From positions 62,680,139-62,744,138 of the forward strand of contig NC_037094.1 of NCBI RefSeq assembly GCF_002994745.2: 64,000 bases of DNA, written 5' to 3'. The notes beneath the pieces were generated by a model. It ran no database searches. It was not told where the DNA came from and saw nothing but the letters and a program-made list of their open reading frames with translations. A program made the translations under genes and the position numbers. Below, piece by piece: positions 42,834-53,639 of the stretch (position 1 is its first letter; each line of letters opens with the position of its first letter). The DNA is from Rosa chinensis. Taxonomy: Eukaryota > Streptophyta > Magnoliopsida > Rosales > Rosaceae.

Positions 42834-43680
42834 GATATGGAAATTATCTGTTATGTATCCAGCTGCCGTTTCTTACGGTATCAGACGACAGATATCATCC
42901 GTCGTCTGTCCTCATTCAAACAATAGAAATTTCGCAAGGCTCTGTCATCTGAACAACCCAAAATTGAAGGATCTCGGACTTTCTGTGGTTATTAATTACA
43001 TACAGCAACAGATTAATGTTGTTCAAATGAACTACAAACTACAGTTTTAATAAAACTGTTGTTGTTTAACATTTAATAAGAACACATTTATATGTTGTCT
43101 GAAGTTACCAAAATAAAGGCTTGTTTAAAAATCTGTTGTCTGAATGCATTTTTAAAGACATTTGATTATTGTTTGAAATTCACTTAAAACTGGGTAAATT
43201 ATGCCTCATCTGTCATCTAAATAGTTTTAAGAATTTATTTTTATTTTTTTTGTCTTGTTTTCCTGCCACAGTTTTAAGTATTTATGTTGTCTGATGGACA
43301 ATATAACTATATGTAATCATGTACTTGTGTAGTTTGATTGAGGTCAGAAACTTACTCTTCTGTTGTTTGAAGCACATTTGAAATATAGATAACTTGTTAC
43401 TTCTGTTGTTTGATATAACAAGAAACAACATATTTTGGTACAATTTAGTTGTTCACTTTCATGTTGAGACAACATATGTTGTAATCTTGTGTTGGTTGTT
43501 AACCATATATGGACATCATTCATTTTGGAACAATACAAAAGGCTTGTTATATCATCAAAGTCAAAAGGCTTGAAGCCAATTCAGAACATAATTTAAAAAA
43601 ACACCAAGCAAAACTAGATTATTTCTAACACGTACAAAAACAAATAATTATAGAGTAATATTACTCCAAAGCAATCTACC

Positions 43681-43708
43681 ATATATATATATATATATAT
43701 ATATATAT
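43681..43708. repeat. (AT)14 microsatellite
   Basis: Simple AT dinucleotide run within the CACTA element. Confidence 0.95.
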
Positions 43709-45702
43709 GGAATTGACATGGCGATCTGCAAGCTCTCCTCTCCCAGTAAAATAGACACAAAAGAGTCAAAGCAATCTGCATCACACATCAAAAGGGAGAC
43801 ATAAGTGAACTGGAATGTTAAGGCATGAATAACTTAGCTTTGCGAATTTATTAAAGTTCATTTGTACAACCATGAACTTGAACTTTTGTAGACTCATAGT
43901 AAACATGTTAAGGTAGAACATACTGAATTTTCATGGAATTCAGATTTAGGAAAGCAAGAAAAAATATGAACACAATCTGACTGAACTGCAGGAGTCATAT
44001 AAAAAAAAAAATTTCAGCAGCATGGTCAACTGAAAAAATTCATTGTAAGTCCAATTGACATGAAATTAGTTTTGAAACAACCATTTGAAATGCATAATTC
44101 AATATACATAAAAACCATAAGTTAAATGATTCAAATAGGAGTTCAAATCTCAACAGAAAATCAGAGGATACATTCAAAATGTTGGAACTTTCCCAAATGC
44201 AAACCAAATTTGGAAGTATCACCGAAAATTCACTTTGCTTCAGAAAAAGATGAAACTTTCCAGATCCTTTGTTAACTAATAGAACAGAGACATGTTAAAA
44301 TTTTAGTATATTTGAAGATCAGTAAGTAGGGTAAAACAAATACCAAAGAGAGCTGTGCTGCAGGGTAGTTTCTGCAGAATTCCCAAAGAAGTTAGCACTT
44401 ATCCATGACTTCTTGGATAAACAACTTATGAAGTATGGACTACAAGTTATTAGGATACAAGTTATTAGCCTATCAATCATCATCATCAGCTCTTACCAGT
44501 TCGTCAAAGCTATTACCAACCGTCAACAACAGAAACCCACCAAAATCGCTGCTAGGGATTTGACGGACTGGAAAAGATCTTCGGAGGCTTCGGTCTCAGT
44601 TTTGTTGCCATTATGCGGGTCGATGGTTGCTGGATTAGTGGCCTCCATATTGGAATAGTCGTTGTATGCGGGCTCTTTCATCGTCGTGGGATCAACGAGC
44701 TCGGTGATTGCGACGACGATGACGGTGGTGGTTTTTGATTGTTCGTCTTCTTCCATGTAATTGGGTTGGAGGTTGTCCATTACTTCCCATTCCTACGCTC
44801 ATGAAGAAAGTGAAGCGCTGCTACACAAAAAATTGTGAGAGAGATAAAAATTAAAATTTTAGGGTTTGAGAATCTCGATTTGGGGATTTGGGGCTTCTTT
44901 GATTGGATTTCTCCGAATCGAATCAAATAGGAAACTAATGAAAGCTTAAGCTAGCTGGGGGAGATGAATCGATCAAGCTGATAGCCAGCTCTTGCTACCT
45001 CTTGCTACACTAGGTTAGGAGAGAGCCATTGAAAGAGGCTTACCAATGAACAACAATGAATGAATTCTTCGGACCCGTTCCTTCTTCAAATCGAAGAACA
45101 GTATCAATAGATTCAACCATCCTTCTCACTTAGTTAACATATCTTCTTTGTCCAAAATCCAGCTCGGAAAGTGCTTGTAGCTTTTGTCTCTTCTAGGGGA
45201 AAAGACCCTCTCTTAGCTAACAGGAAAGAATATTTGATGAGTTTGTGTGGAGAAAAAAACAAGCTAGCTAGGTCGAGAGAGGCACCATGGAAAGAAAGGT
45301 AATAGTTTTCAAAAATTTTAACCAAGTGGTGGGAAAAACACGGGGTCTTAGCGGGCAAAAGGGGTGAATAGGTTTGATTGTGCCAAAAAAAAACTATTTT
45401 TGGTCATATTAGGTCATACTATTCCTCCGTTTACTCAGACAACATATAAATGTTGTCCTAATTTTCAACCTTTAATAAGAATTTATCAATATTCTCAAAT
45501 GACAGTTATCTATCGTCCTACTTTTTCAACTTACAAAAAAGATGAAAAAAACTGAAATAGTGTGGATTCTCATGCTATTCAGACAACATAATTAATTTAT
45601 ATATTGTATGAAGAAGTTTAAAAATTTAGACGATAGAAAACAAGAATTCTGTCGTCTGAATGCATTATTGGCATAGTGTTAATTTATTGCAATCAAATTT
45701 GT

Positions 45703-45711
<9 letters not shown>

Positions 45712-45730
<19 letters not shown>
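45712..45730. repeat. (TA)n microsatellite
   Basis: Short TA run just outside the CACTA element. Confidence 0.9.
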
Positions 45731-45733
<3 letters not shown>

Positions 45734-45904
45734 TTTCATATTGCAGCAAGTAGTTATTCAAAGTTATCAATGCTTGAAATATCTCTTTCAAAATAATTGT
45801 CATATGGATCTTAATTATATTCAGTAGACAACATAATCAAATTAGACTATGTTATGTAATTCAACTCATCAGACAAAAAATAATATAATTCGACTAGGAA
45901 TAGC

Positions 45905-46018
45905 ATATATAGAACTCTCTCTAAAGTAATAAATATTCATTTATCGATAAAATGAATAAATTATTCATTTATAATTTTCTTAGTCCCGATATTATTCATT
46001 TATAGAGGTTTTACTGTA
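45905..46018 (-). mobile_element. short MITE end (inverted relative of 25548)
   Basis: It ends TTTATAGAGGTTTTACTGTATA, the reverse complement of the CAGTA.AACCTC.ATAAATG start seen at 25552. It is AT-rich and about 115 bp long; the other end is not resolved. Confidence 0.45.
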
Positions 46019-46304
46019 TAGTAATAATTTCTCCTTTTGAAGACATGGGTGAATGTTGCTGTGTGTAAGATGTAAGTCCAACGCAATTGAGTTACATTTT
46101 ATGACATATTCTCAAAGAAGCGATTTAGTGCAGTTAAATAGTTCTATGTTATTTGATGTCATATCTTTTATTGGTTTTTTTTTTTTTTTGATAATCTACC
46201 ATTTAAGATTATAACCTGAAGTAGATTCCTCTACTTGAAGTTTGGAGTTAAAACATAAACTCATAATAATTATGACAGTTAAATAACATTCTATGTTTTT
46301 GGCT

Positions 46305-46580
46305 TTTTGTCTAATTACAATAAATTCCTTGTATTAGGAACCTTGATCACTAGTGCCTCCGGCGTAGTACTAATGAAGGATTTCCGCTACCTCTATGTAT
46401 TTGAATGTATAATGAGTAGGTTTATTTCTATGTACCACTATAGGTACTACCACTATCTTCTTGTCTTTCTATGTCCTTAAATGACAGCGGAATAGTATGT
46501 AACGGCTTATTCTAACTTGTAATGAATATGCAATTTCCGCCCTACGGGGCTTGATTCAAAAAAAAAAAGAAAAAAAAGAA
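46305..46580 (+). mobile_element. 5'-truncated retroposon tail with poly(A)
   Basis: It aligns with the 3' part of the retroposon ending at 42720 and closes with GGGGCTTGATTC followed by a poly(A)-rich run. It lacks the hAT MITE. Confidence 0.75.
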
Positions 46581-47277
46581 GCTAACATGCTTGTTATTGT
46601 TCAAAAAATGCTTGTCCATAACAAGATGGACTCGGGTTTTCTTTATTTTTGGGCCGAGTATTTTAATGGGCTAATATGGTTCAGGCTGCATGGGCTAATG
46701 GTCTTTCCAATAATACTCAATCTAAGTGGAGTTTTTCGTAATTATAAATTCATTTAATTTTACACTAAGGTTTATTTATTAAAAGTACATTATTATAATT
46801 TTTTTGTTTGGTCGAGACATTATTATAACATTGAGAGAGACATAAGAGTTGAGACTTGGGGATGGGACACTAGCTCAAGAACACTCTCTACCAGTCTAAA
46901 CAAAATGGGTGATGTAGGCAGGGGACAGCACTGACAGGAGTATGTTTTTTGGGACTTGGGAGTGATACTTAATAATTGAATTGAAATGAAGGAAATGTTT
47001 GAACAGAAAAAAGAACTAATAATTATATTTAATTATCTCGGCTGCCAGAAACAAGGGAAATGGAAGCGAGGTCAGATTGTCAGAAACCCTAAATCTCTTT
47101 TTCTTCTATGCTGTCAGTGTCACTGTGGCATTGTCGTCCTCTCTATTCCCTCTTCCCTCTTCCCTCGGCCCTCTTCAAACGAGTCAAATCACGCAGTCAT
47201 GCATATACTCTCAGTCTCTTACCGTCTCATGACATAAAACAGACTCTACGAAGTACGAACAGCTAACCCGATCTAAA
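46581..47277. other. intergenic and promoter-like region
   Basis: It is AT-rich to about 47000, then mixed with pyrimidine-rich patches (CCCTCTTCCCTCTTCCC at about 47150), like a plant 5' leader ahead of the ATG at 47278. No recognisable ORF. Confidence 0.4.
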
Positions 47278-48378
47278 TGGCGTTACCAATGCAAACGGAA
47301 CAGAAAAATCAAGGTAAGGACCATTGCCCTTCGGTGATCCAGACCTTTAGTAGTTCTTAGTCTTCATTCGATCATCAATGTATATCCGAGTCTGGTCCTG
47401 CCTCTAATTAACTAATGAACACTGACCATTCCACTATACAGTGCTACTCAGTGGCGGAACCACATGGAAGGAGTCTAGACAGAATTTTGGTCCAAAATCT
47501 CTCAAGTATATGTATATTTCCCTTCAATCCATACTATAGCCCCCAAAAAAAAAAAAAATTATATGCAGCTACTCGACTAACTCGAGCCCTCGCGTCCTCG
47601 TCTCCTTGACAGCAGTAGTGCGGCACCAGTTGGAGACAAGCTCGATGATCTGATCATCTTTGATCGATGGACTCCCCGATGACTGCCTTGACCTTCTGCT
47701 AAACAAGCAGAAACTAGCGAGAAACAAGATAAACGGCAAAGACAAAAACACCTAGCTACTTACTCTGGTTGATTATGAGGATTAACTGCACCGTTAAGAT
47801 CAATCTCCTATCAATCTGTTTATGATTTCTCCTTTTCTTTTCTAATACCCGCTGTTTGTTTGTTCAAATATGACACTTTGCCCTTGTCTATATATAGGAA
47901 ATATAAACCTCTAGTGGCTAAAATGAGAGTAAAACAAGTTTGCAGAGTATTATTTTGCAGAGTACTACTATTAACGTACGTGTCTAGCTTAGCTTAGGAT
48001 GGTTCCAACGTTCAAGTCATGTTGTTGATGTCAAGTTTCCTTTACTCTGCACTTTTATTTTTTTAAGTACTCTGCAATAGTGTACTTCTAATTAGCCTAG
48101 ACGACTTTTGTATCTCGGATCCGCCACTGGTGCTACTCTCTCTCTCTTTCTCTCTCAATTATTTATGCGGCCAGTACAGACCACAGAGTGTGCAGAGCCA
48201 CCCTTGCATTATCGGATTTCGGAGACACGCGATGCTGGGATTACACCACCAGGCTCTTCAAGGAGATGTCTATACATTTGCGTCAAAACTCAAGCAGCAT
48301 GTTAAACTAGAGGGCAGTCCCGATATGAAGCGAGGCCCAAAGAGAATTTCAAAGAGGCCTAGGGTTCAGGGAGCATAA
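47278..48378 (+). CDS. possible small two-exon gene of unknown function (putative)
   Basis: An ATG at 47278 starts MALPMQTEQKNQ and runs straight into a good splice donor (AAG/GTAAGG, about 47314). Downstream are branch-point-like CTAATTAAC and CTAATGAAC, a pyrimidine tract (CTCTCTCTCTTTCTCTCTC, 48138-48156) and the acceptor GCGGCCAG at 48174. A hAT MITE sits between branch-point region and tract, so the older intron would have been only ~170 bp. Three frames are open after the acceptor; the longest ends at 48378 in a basic tail (KRGPKRISKRPRVQGA). With this donor phase, the nearest acceptor gives a different frame that ends near 48305. I do not recognise the product. It may be a non-coding RNA or gene remnant. 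Confidence 0.3.
47449..48129. mobile_element. hAT MITE, 681 bp, in a probable intron
   Basis: The ends CAGTGGCGGAACC and, inverted, CAGTGGCGGATCC are flanked by a perfect 8-bp TSD GTGCTACT (47441-47448, 48130-48137). The interior lacks transposase. Confidence 0.92.
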
Positions 48379-48971
48379 TATATAAATCAGCTAACCTTCT
48401 AATTTCTAACGAATTCTGAGAGCAATGCTTCAATGTGCTAGGATAATGGGAGCATATATACATAGAAGGTGACGGTTCAACATATATAATCGGCTAAATT
48501 AATGGAAGTGAAAGAGTTCTTGAGGTGCAAAATTTAAATATAATAAATTTTACTCTTCAAACTGAAGTAGGTTAATTAATAAAGTACAGGATTAACCATT
48601 AACCCAAAAAAAGAAAATTAAAAGAACAACTTTCGAAGTTAAACTGCTAGAGTTTGTTCTTATGCAATTGTAAAACCAATTGATCCAAGCTAAAAATAAT
48701 CATAAATTATGGATGAAATTAAGCTCACAAATGTTTTGCCTTTCTTAATTTCTTTCTTCATTTTCTACCTAGCTCGGAAGTAGTACTGGAAGTATCAACT
48801 ACACTGGCTTAGTCGATCTCATGTGAGGACCTCAATCTCATTTAGATACGTATTGTGAGAGTTTCTGACCCAAAAAAAACAAAGTGAGAGAAGGTTTCTG
48901 TGTGGGTGAGGCTAGCTACAGCTGATTAGAACAGATTACAAGGGTAGAAGGAACCCTCCCACTATATTACG
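48379..48971. other. intergenic DNA
   Basis: AT-rich, no gene or element end recognised. Confidence 0.5.
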
Positions 48972-49169
48972 ACAACCTAGACCACATCAATCCGACATTA
49001 CTCCATACTGAGGATGAGGGAAACTGTAGCGACCAGTTGAACAGTCTAATCGATACCTAATCCAAACTAGACAACCTAGACCACATCAATCCAACATTAC
49101 TCCATACCGAGGATGAGGGCAACTGTAGCGACCAGTTGAACAGTCTAATCGATACCTAATCCAAATTAG
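48972..49169. repeat. 99-bp tandem duplication next to a hAT element
   Basis: Two copies of ACAACCTAGACCACATCAAT...CTAATCCAAA start at 48972 and 49071, differing at a few bases. The second copy ends at the left terminus of the hAT-like element at 49167. Confidence 0.9.
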
Positions 49170-49697
49170 GGGTTATCATTTGGTCTGCAGGCCCAAAAGT
49201 CCACGGGCGCCCGCACCGGCCCGTAGCAAAGCCGATCTCGACCTTGTCCATTAGGCATGAGGCAGGGCTAGGGTGGAGGGTTCAAGGCCCGGCCTTATAA
49301 GTCCAGCCCGAAAGCCCATTCAATTCTAGTATTAATATTTTTTTTTATGTAGTTATATTGAACTAATTATTGCATTAGGCCATATTTTCCTTTAATTTTG
49401 TATTTTATTTTGTTGAGTCATTAATATATCATAATTTTTTCATAGTTTTTTTTTATTTATAATTTTTTCACAGCTTTTTTTATTTATTTTTTTAACAAAA
49501 TAATAGGCCTCATCAAAAACCTCGAGGATCAAGTGGGCCGATGGAGGCCCGCCGGCCCACAGGGCCACAAGCCTGACCTAGCCTGTTAAAAAGCCCGCCT
49601 TGGTGGGTAGAGAGCCGGCCCATCAAAAAGCCCTCAAAAACCAGGCCCGGCCTACCAAAAGCCCGCTAGGCCCAGCCCGTAAACTATTATATATGTG

Positions 49698-49698
<1 letters not shown>

Positions 49699-49746
<48 letters not shown>
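49699..49746. repeat. (TA)n microsatellite
   Basis: About 24 TA units, left border of a palindromic MITE. A similar run of TA follows that MITE at 50125-50160. Confidence 0.95.
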
Positions 49747-49752
<6 letters not shown>

Positions 49753-50121
49753 TTTTATCCAAAGCGGAACTCCGCTTTTAAATTAATGTGTGAAGTTCAA
49801 GTTTTCAGTCACTTTTTGGTCGCATATCCACATCTCGACCGTTCAGTTTTTAGGTACTACTGTATAGATCATGTCTGCAAATTTTCAGCTAAATTGATGA
49901 TCGTTAAGGTATCTAACTCGCTTAAACCAATAGACGGACTGAATCTGTCAACCTAAACCGTACTAGCTTTAAGGCATCAATTTGGCTGAAAATTTTCAGA
50001 GATGATTTATACACTAGTACCTAAAAACTGAACGGTCGAGATGTGGACATGCGACGGAAAAGTGACCAAAAACTCGAACTTCACACGTTAATTTCAAAGC
50101 GAAGCTCCGCTCTGGATAGGA

Positions 50122-50128
<7 letters not shown>
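49747..50128. mobile_element. foldback MITE with ~165-bp arms
   Basis: The left arm (ACAGATTTTATCCAAAGCGG...) and right arm (...CTCTGGATAGGATCTGT) are inverted copies with about 85-90% match by eye. They share ACATCTCGACCGTTCAGTTT and ATTTTCAGC.AAATTGATG. TA runs on both sides fit insertion into TA-rich DNA. No coding potential; ORFs over it come from its arms. Confidence 0.85.
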
Positions 50129-50164
<36 letters not shown>

Positions 50165-50244
50165 ACACATATATCTATATTAGTATATATATTTATAAAC
50201 ACACACACACATATATATATAGATATATAATCTATATATATATA

Positions 50245-50397
50245 AACACATATTCTATATAAAAGTATGAGAACTTCCACACATATATAAACACACACAC
50301 ACACACACACACATATATTCTTAAATATGTGTGTGTGTGTGTGTGTGTTTATATATGTTTGTGGAAGTTCTCATACTTCTATATAAAATATGTGCAT
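50245..50397. repeat. microsatellite-cored long palindrome
   Basis: Arms of ~68 bp (AAGTATGAGAACTTCC...ACACACACAC and GTGTGTGTGT...GGAAGTTCTCATACTT) surround an ~8-base spacer TTCTTAA. The AC and GT runs are opposite sides of the same hairpin stem. Confidence 0.85.
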
Positions 50398-50399
50398 AC

Positions 50400-50581
50400 A
50401 GCCCCGTTCACCTGGTCAGCAACTGACCAGGGATTATTTGGTCACTTATCGTCCGATTGAAATCGGACGGTTAACAGATAAGTGATGAAATCTGGGATGA
50501 GATCTGTCAACCGTCTGATTTCAATCGGACGGTAAGTGACCAAATAATCCCTGGTCTGCAGCTGACCAGGGGAACGGGACT
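50400..50581. mobile_element. small palindromic MITE, ~182 bp
   Basis: The ends AGCCCCGTTCACCTGGTCAG and inverted AGTCCCGTTCCCCTGGTCAG are followed on both arms by GACCAGGGATTATTTGGTCA and the CGTCCGATTGAAATC block. It is nearly a perfect foldback. The TSD was not resolved. Confidence 0.85.
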
Positions 50582-50584
50582 CTA

Positions 50585-51657
50585 CTCTTTGGAGTGTATG
50601 ATATATAAATATAGGTTTATAAGAGTAACTAAGTTTGACCTTGTTGATTGAATTCAAAACGGGAACCAAATTGGCTAAATTTTTTACAACCACCATAAAA
50701 CATTACAATCTCTCCATCGAGCGGTTGGTTTCTCTAAATTCATTTTCTACTTCATGGTTGCTTTAGAATGCAACTCAACAATTTAAATGCAATGTACAAG
50801 TCATACAACTTTAGGAGACAAATTGATATAGGCCAACGTCTTTGTAATTAAAATTGAAATTTTTATCTTATGTACATGCACATCCATCGATAGGATATTT
50901 ACAGACGTGATGTGGAAAAATAAGCACGTTTCGCCGTCATCAAGCCATCGATCAACCAAGAAAACATACAAGTGACGACGGTTGACCAAGTCGATTGGAT
51001 TCGAAAATATAGTGAAATTGGCTAAATTTTTTACCACACTCATAATTTATTGTAATAATCCCATCCAACGGTCGGTTTTTCCATTTTCTTTGAATTGATA
51101 GGGGTTGCTCTTTGGAGTGCATAATATATAAATATAGGTTTATAAGAGTAACTAAGTTTGATCAAGTTGATTGAATTCGAAACGAGAACCAAATAGGTTG
51201 GATTTTTTACGACCACCATAAAACATTACAATCTCTCTATCAAGCGGTTGGTTTCTCTAAATTCATTTTCCACTTCATGGTTGCTTTAGAGTGAACCTCA
51301 ACAATTTAAATGCAACATATAAGTCATACAACTTTAGGAGGTAAATTGGTATACATCAACGTCTTTATAATTAAAATTGAAATTTTTATCTTATGTCGAT
51401 GCATATGCATCGATGGAATATTTATAGATGTGATGTAGAAAAATAAGCACGTTTCGCAGTTATTACGCCACCGGTCAACCAAAAAGACATAGAAGTGACG
51501 ACAGTTGGCCAATTCGATCGGATAAAAAAATATGGTGAAATTGGCTAAATTTTTTACCACACTCATAATTTATTGTAATGATCACATCCAACGGTTAGTT
51601 TTTTTTTATCTTCTTTGAATTGATAGACGTTGCTCTTTGGAGTGTATGATATATAAA
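50585..51657. repeat. ~524-bp tandem repeat, two copies plus start of a third
   Basis: Units begin CTCTTTGGAGTGTATGATAT at 50585, 51108 and 51633 (periods 523 and 525). The third is interrupted after 25 bases by the Pack-MULE and resumes at 53239. Each unit also contains a diverged internal repeat around TTGGCTAAATTTTTTAC. Two similar 80-codon minus-strand ORFs (50801-51043, 51324-51566, both starting MSVVKNLANFTIF) fall at equivalent places. No known domain. Confidence 0.88.
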
Positions 51658-53238
51658 GGATTAAATATTGTTTAGTCCTTGAGCTTTTGACCAAAAAACA
51701 CTTCAGTCCCTGACCTTCTAATTTCACACGTTTAGTCCTTGTACTTTCAGAATTTGGACCAATAGGTCCATTTCGTTACTCTCTGTCCAAAAACTCAGTT
51801 ATGTTGCTGACGTGACAATCCGTCCTCATTGAAAAGTCTATTATACCCTCACATTCCTTGTTTTTTTTTTTTTTAGGGTTTAATTTTTAATTTTTATGTC
51901 TTTTTTATTTTCTGCTTACCCTCTCTCCAAAACCTCCATTCTCCTCTCTACCAACCACCAACTCCCAACCCTCGAAACCCAGAAATTTTTCATCCCCACC
52001 GCTACTGCTCCGCCGCCCAAAACCATATCCAAAATGAAAATTCCCCATTTCTCCAATGGCGACCTGCAAAACCCCACTCCAAACTAAACTTCCAAAATCA
52101 ACGAACAAAAATTCCAATTCCAGAATTGATCAAACAACCAAACTTCTAATCAAGATCAAAACTTGACCACTCAAATCACAATCAACAAACTAAACCAAAT
52201 CACACATTGCACAAGTACATGTACCTTTACGAATCTGTCCATTCTATCAAGCGAGTAGCCGTATCGGACGAACAGCAGCGGCGAATTCGCCAGCGAAACT
52301 ATCCTGTCCACAAATGGAAGCTTGGATTTCACGCTCAAACTCTTGAATATAAACTCGTCCCCATCCCAAATTCTGAAACCTCATAATCATCTGATGGACT
52401 GTTGGCAGTGAGGTTCAGCAGCTTGGTGTAGTTCACGGCGTCGAAGTTCTTGGGGTGGAGAATCGAGGCCCCGGCCTCGAAGAACTCGCCGGAGACGTTG
52501 CTGCAAATCAGGAAGCAAAACGTCGCCATATTTCCTGACCCGATCTGAGCACAAGCCATCAATTCCCAGCCGGCTGGGTTTCAATCTGGGCTTTTGATCA
52601 AGAAGATCGATATGGGTCTCGATCTTCTAGTGCTTCTTCAAAAACAACAAAGTCTACAAATTCCTAAAATCTAGCAATCTCCTGGTAATTTTTCGACTTC
52701 TCTGACCTTTCCTTGCATCCATGTTCTTCGTCTCACCAATTTGAAGCTGTCGGCGTCATGGATTCGGAGGTTAAGCTTGAAGGAGGTGGGATCGATGAAG
52801 ATAAGGTCGAAGCTAGGTAGGTTCCTTGGGCTTTGAGGGAAAGTCAGAAAGATGGAGATGAGATCCAGCTCCATTTCACCTCCCTACTACCCACGATGGC
52901 TCAAAGTTTGGGGCGGTGAGGTTTGTGGGCGGAGAGATATGAGGGGTTGAGAGAGCTCGATAAGTAAAAGAAAAAAATTAAAAATAAAAATTAAAAAATA
53001 AATAAATAAAAAAACAGAAATTAAGGGAATAAAAAAAAGGAATGTGAGGGTATAATAGACTTTTCAATGTGGACGGATTGCCACGTCAGCAACATAACGG
53101 AGTTTTTGGACGGAGAGTAACGGAATGGACCTATTGGTCCAAATTCTGAAAGTACAAGGACTAAACGTGTGAAATTAGAAGGCCAGGGACTGAAGTGTTT
53201 TTTGGTCAAAAGCTCAAGGACTAAACAGTATTTAATCC
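51658..53238. mobile_element. Pack-MULE (Mutator-like, ~215-bp TIRs) with captured gene sequence
   Basis: TIRs start GGATTAAATATTGTTTAGTC and, inverted, GGATTAAATACTGTTTAGTC, and match closely for ~215 bp. A perfect 9-bp TSD ATATATAAA flanks it (51649-51657, 53239-53247). The interior has higher GC than its surroundings and no transposase, and contains farnesylcysteine-lyase-like coding sequence on the minus strand. Other gene-like GC-rich pieces at 51896-52117 and 52671-52874 were not identified. Confidence 0.9.
52210..52562 (-). pseudogene. captured fragment of a farnesylcysteine lyase / prenylcysteine oxidase gene
   Basis: On the minus strand the frame from 52562 reads SGEFFEAGASILHPKNF, then DAVNYTKLLNLTANSPSDDY. 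The EAG[AG]S-x-[IL]-HP-x-N motif is the flavin-binding signature region of prenylcysteine oxidases and plant farnesylcysteine lyase. After a frame change near 52375 it continues FRIWDGDEFIFKSL, then KLPFVDRIVSLANSPLLFVR and YGYSLDRMDRF, again as in that family. Only ~110 residues of the ~500-residue enzyme are present, with no start or C-terminal half, so it is a captured, non-functional piece. The family role is oxidative cleavage of farnesylcysteine released from prenylated proteins. Identification is from motif memory, not a search. Confidence 0.65.
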
Positions 53239-53639
53239 ATATATAAATATAAGTTTATAAAAAAATTAGTATATTTAAAGATTTATTTGTAAATAAAGCC
53301 CTCAAGGCCCGCTTTATATGAACGGACTTGGATCCTTCGATTTATAATAAAGCCCGGCTCAACCCGGCCCGCTACTATTTAAAAATATAGTAAGGCCCGG
53401 CCCGGGCCGGTCCAAGCCCGCTATGAATGGGCTCGGCCCGTTGATGAGGCCTACAAAAGAACATGACATATTAATATAATGGGCTCAGCCCTGCCCACCC
53501 AAAAACCCGTAAGGCCCTAGGTCTTTATTTTTAAGAGAAGTCCAGCCCGAAAAATTTTAAAAAAATATTGTGGCTTAGCCCGATCCCATTAATTTTGGGC
53601 AGGGATGCCCATTGACGACCCCTAATCCAAACCAACTAA

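Larger units (their letters stand above)
42782..45678. mobile_element. non-autonomous CACTA (En/Spm) element
   Basis: It starts CACTATGCCAATAATAG and ends, inverted, with the same CACTATGCCAATAATGC. The TSD is TTA (42779-42781, 45679-45681), three bases as expected for CACTA. Subterminal repeats of CAGACGACAGAT and TTGTCTGA occur at both ends, in both orientations. No transposase is found. A minus-strand 85-codon ORF (44523-44780, start MDNLQPNYMEEDEQ) of unknown identity may be a captured host fragment. Confidence 0.9.
49167..53624. mobile_element. hAT-like element with GGCCC-rich ends, heavily nested
   Basis: The ends are TAGGGGTTATCATTTGG and, inverted, TAGGGGTCGTCAATGGG. The TSD is ATCCAAAT/ATCCAAAC (49159-49166, 53625-53632; 7 of 8 match). 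The subterminal regions (49190-49680 and 53290-53600) are dense in GGCCCG/CGGGCC words, as in several plant hAT families. No transposase remains. The interior consists of other repeats listed separately. Confidence 0.75.
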
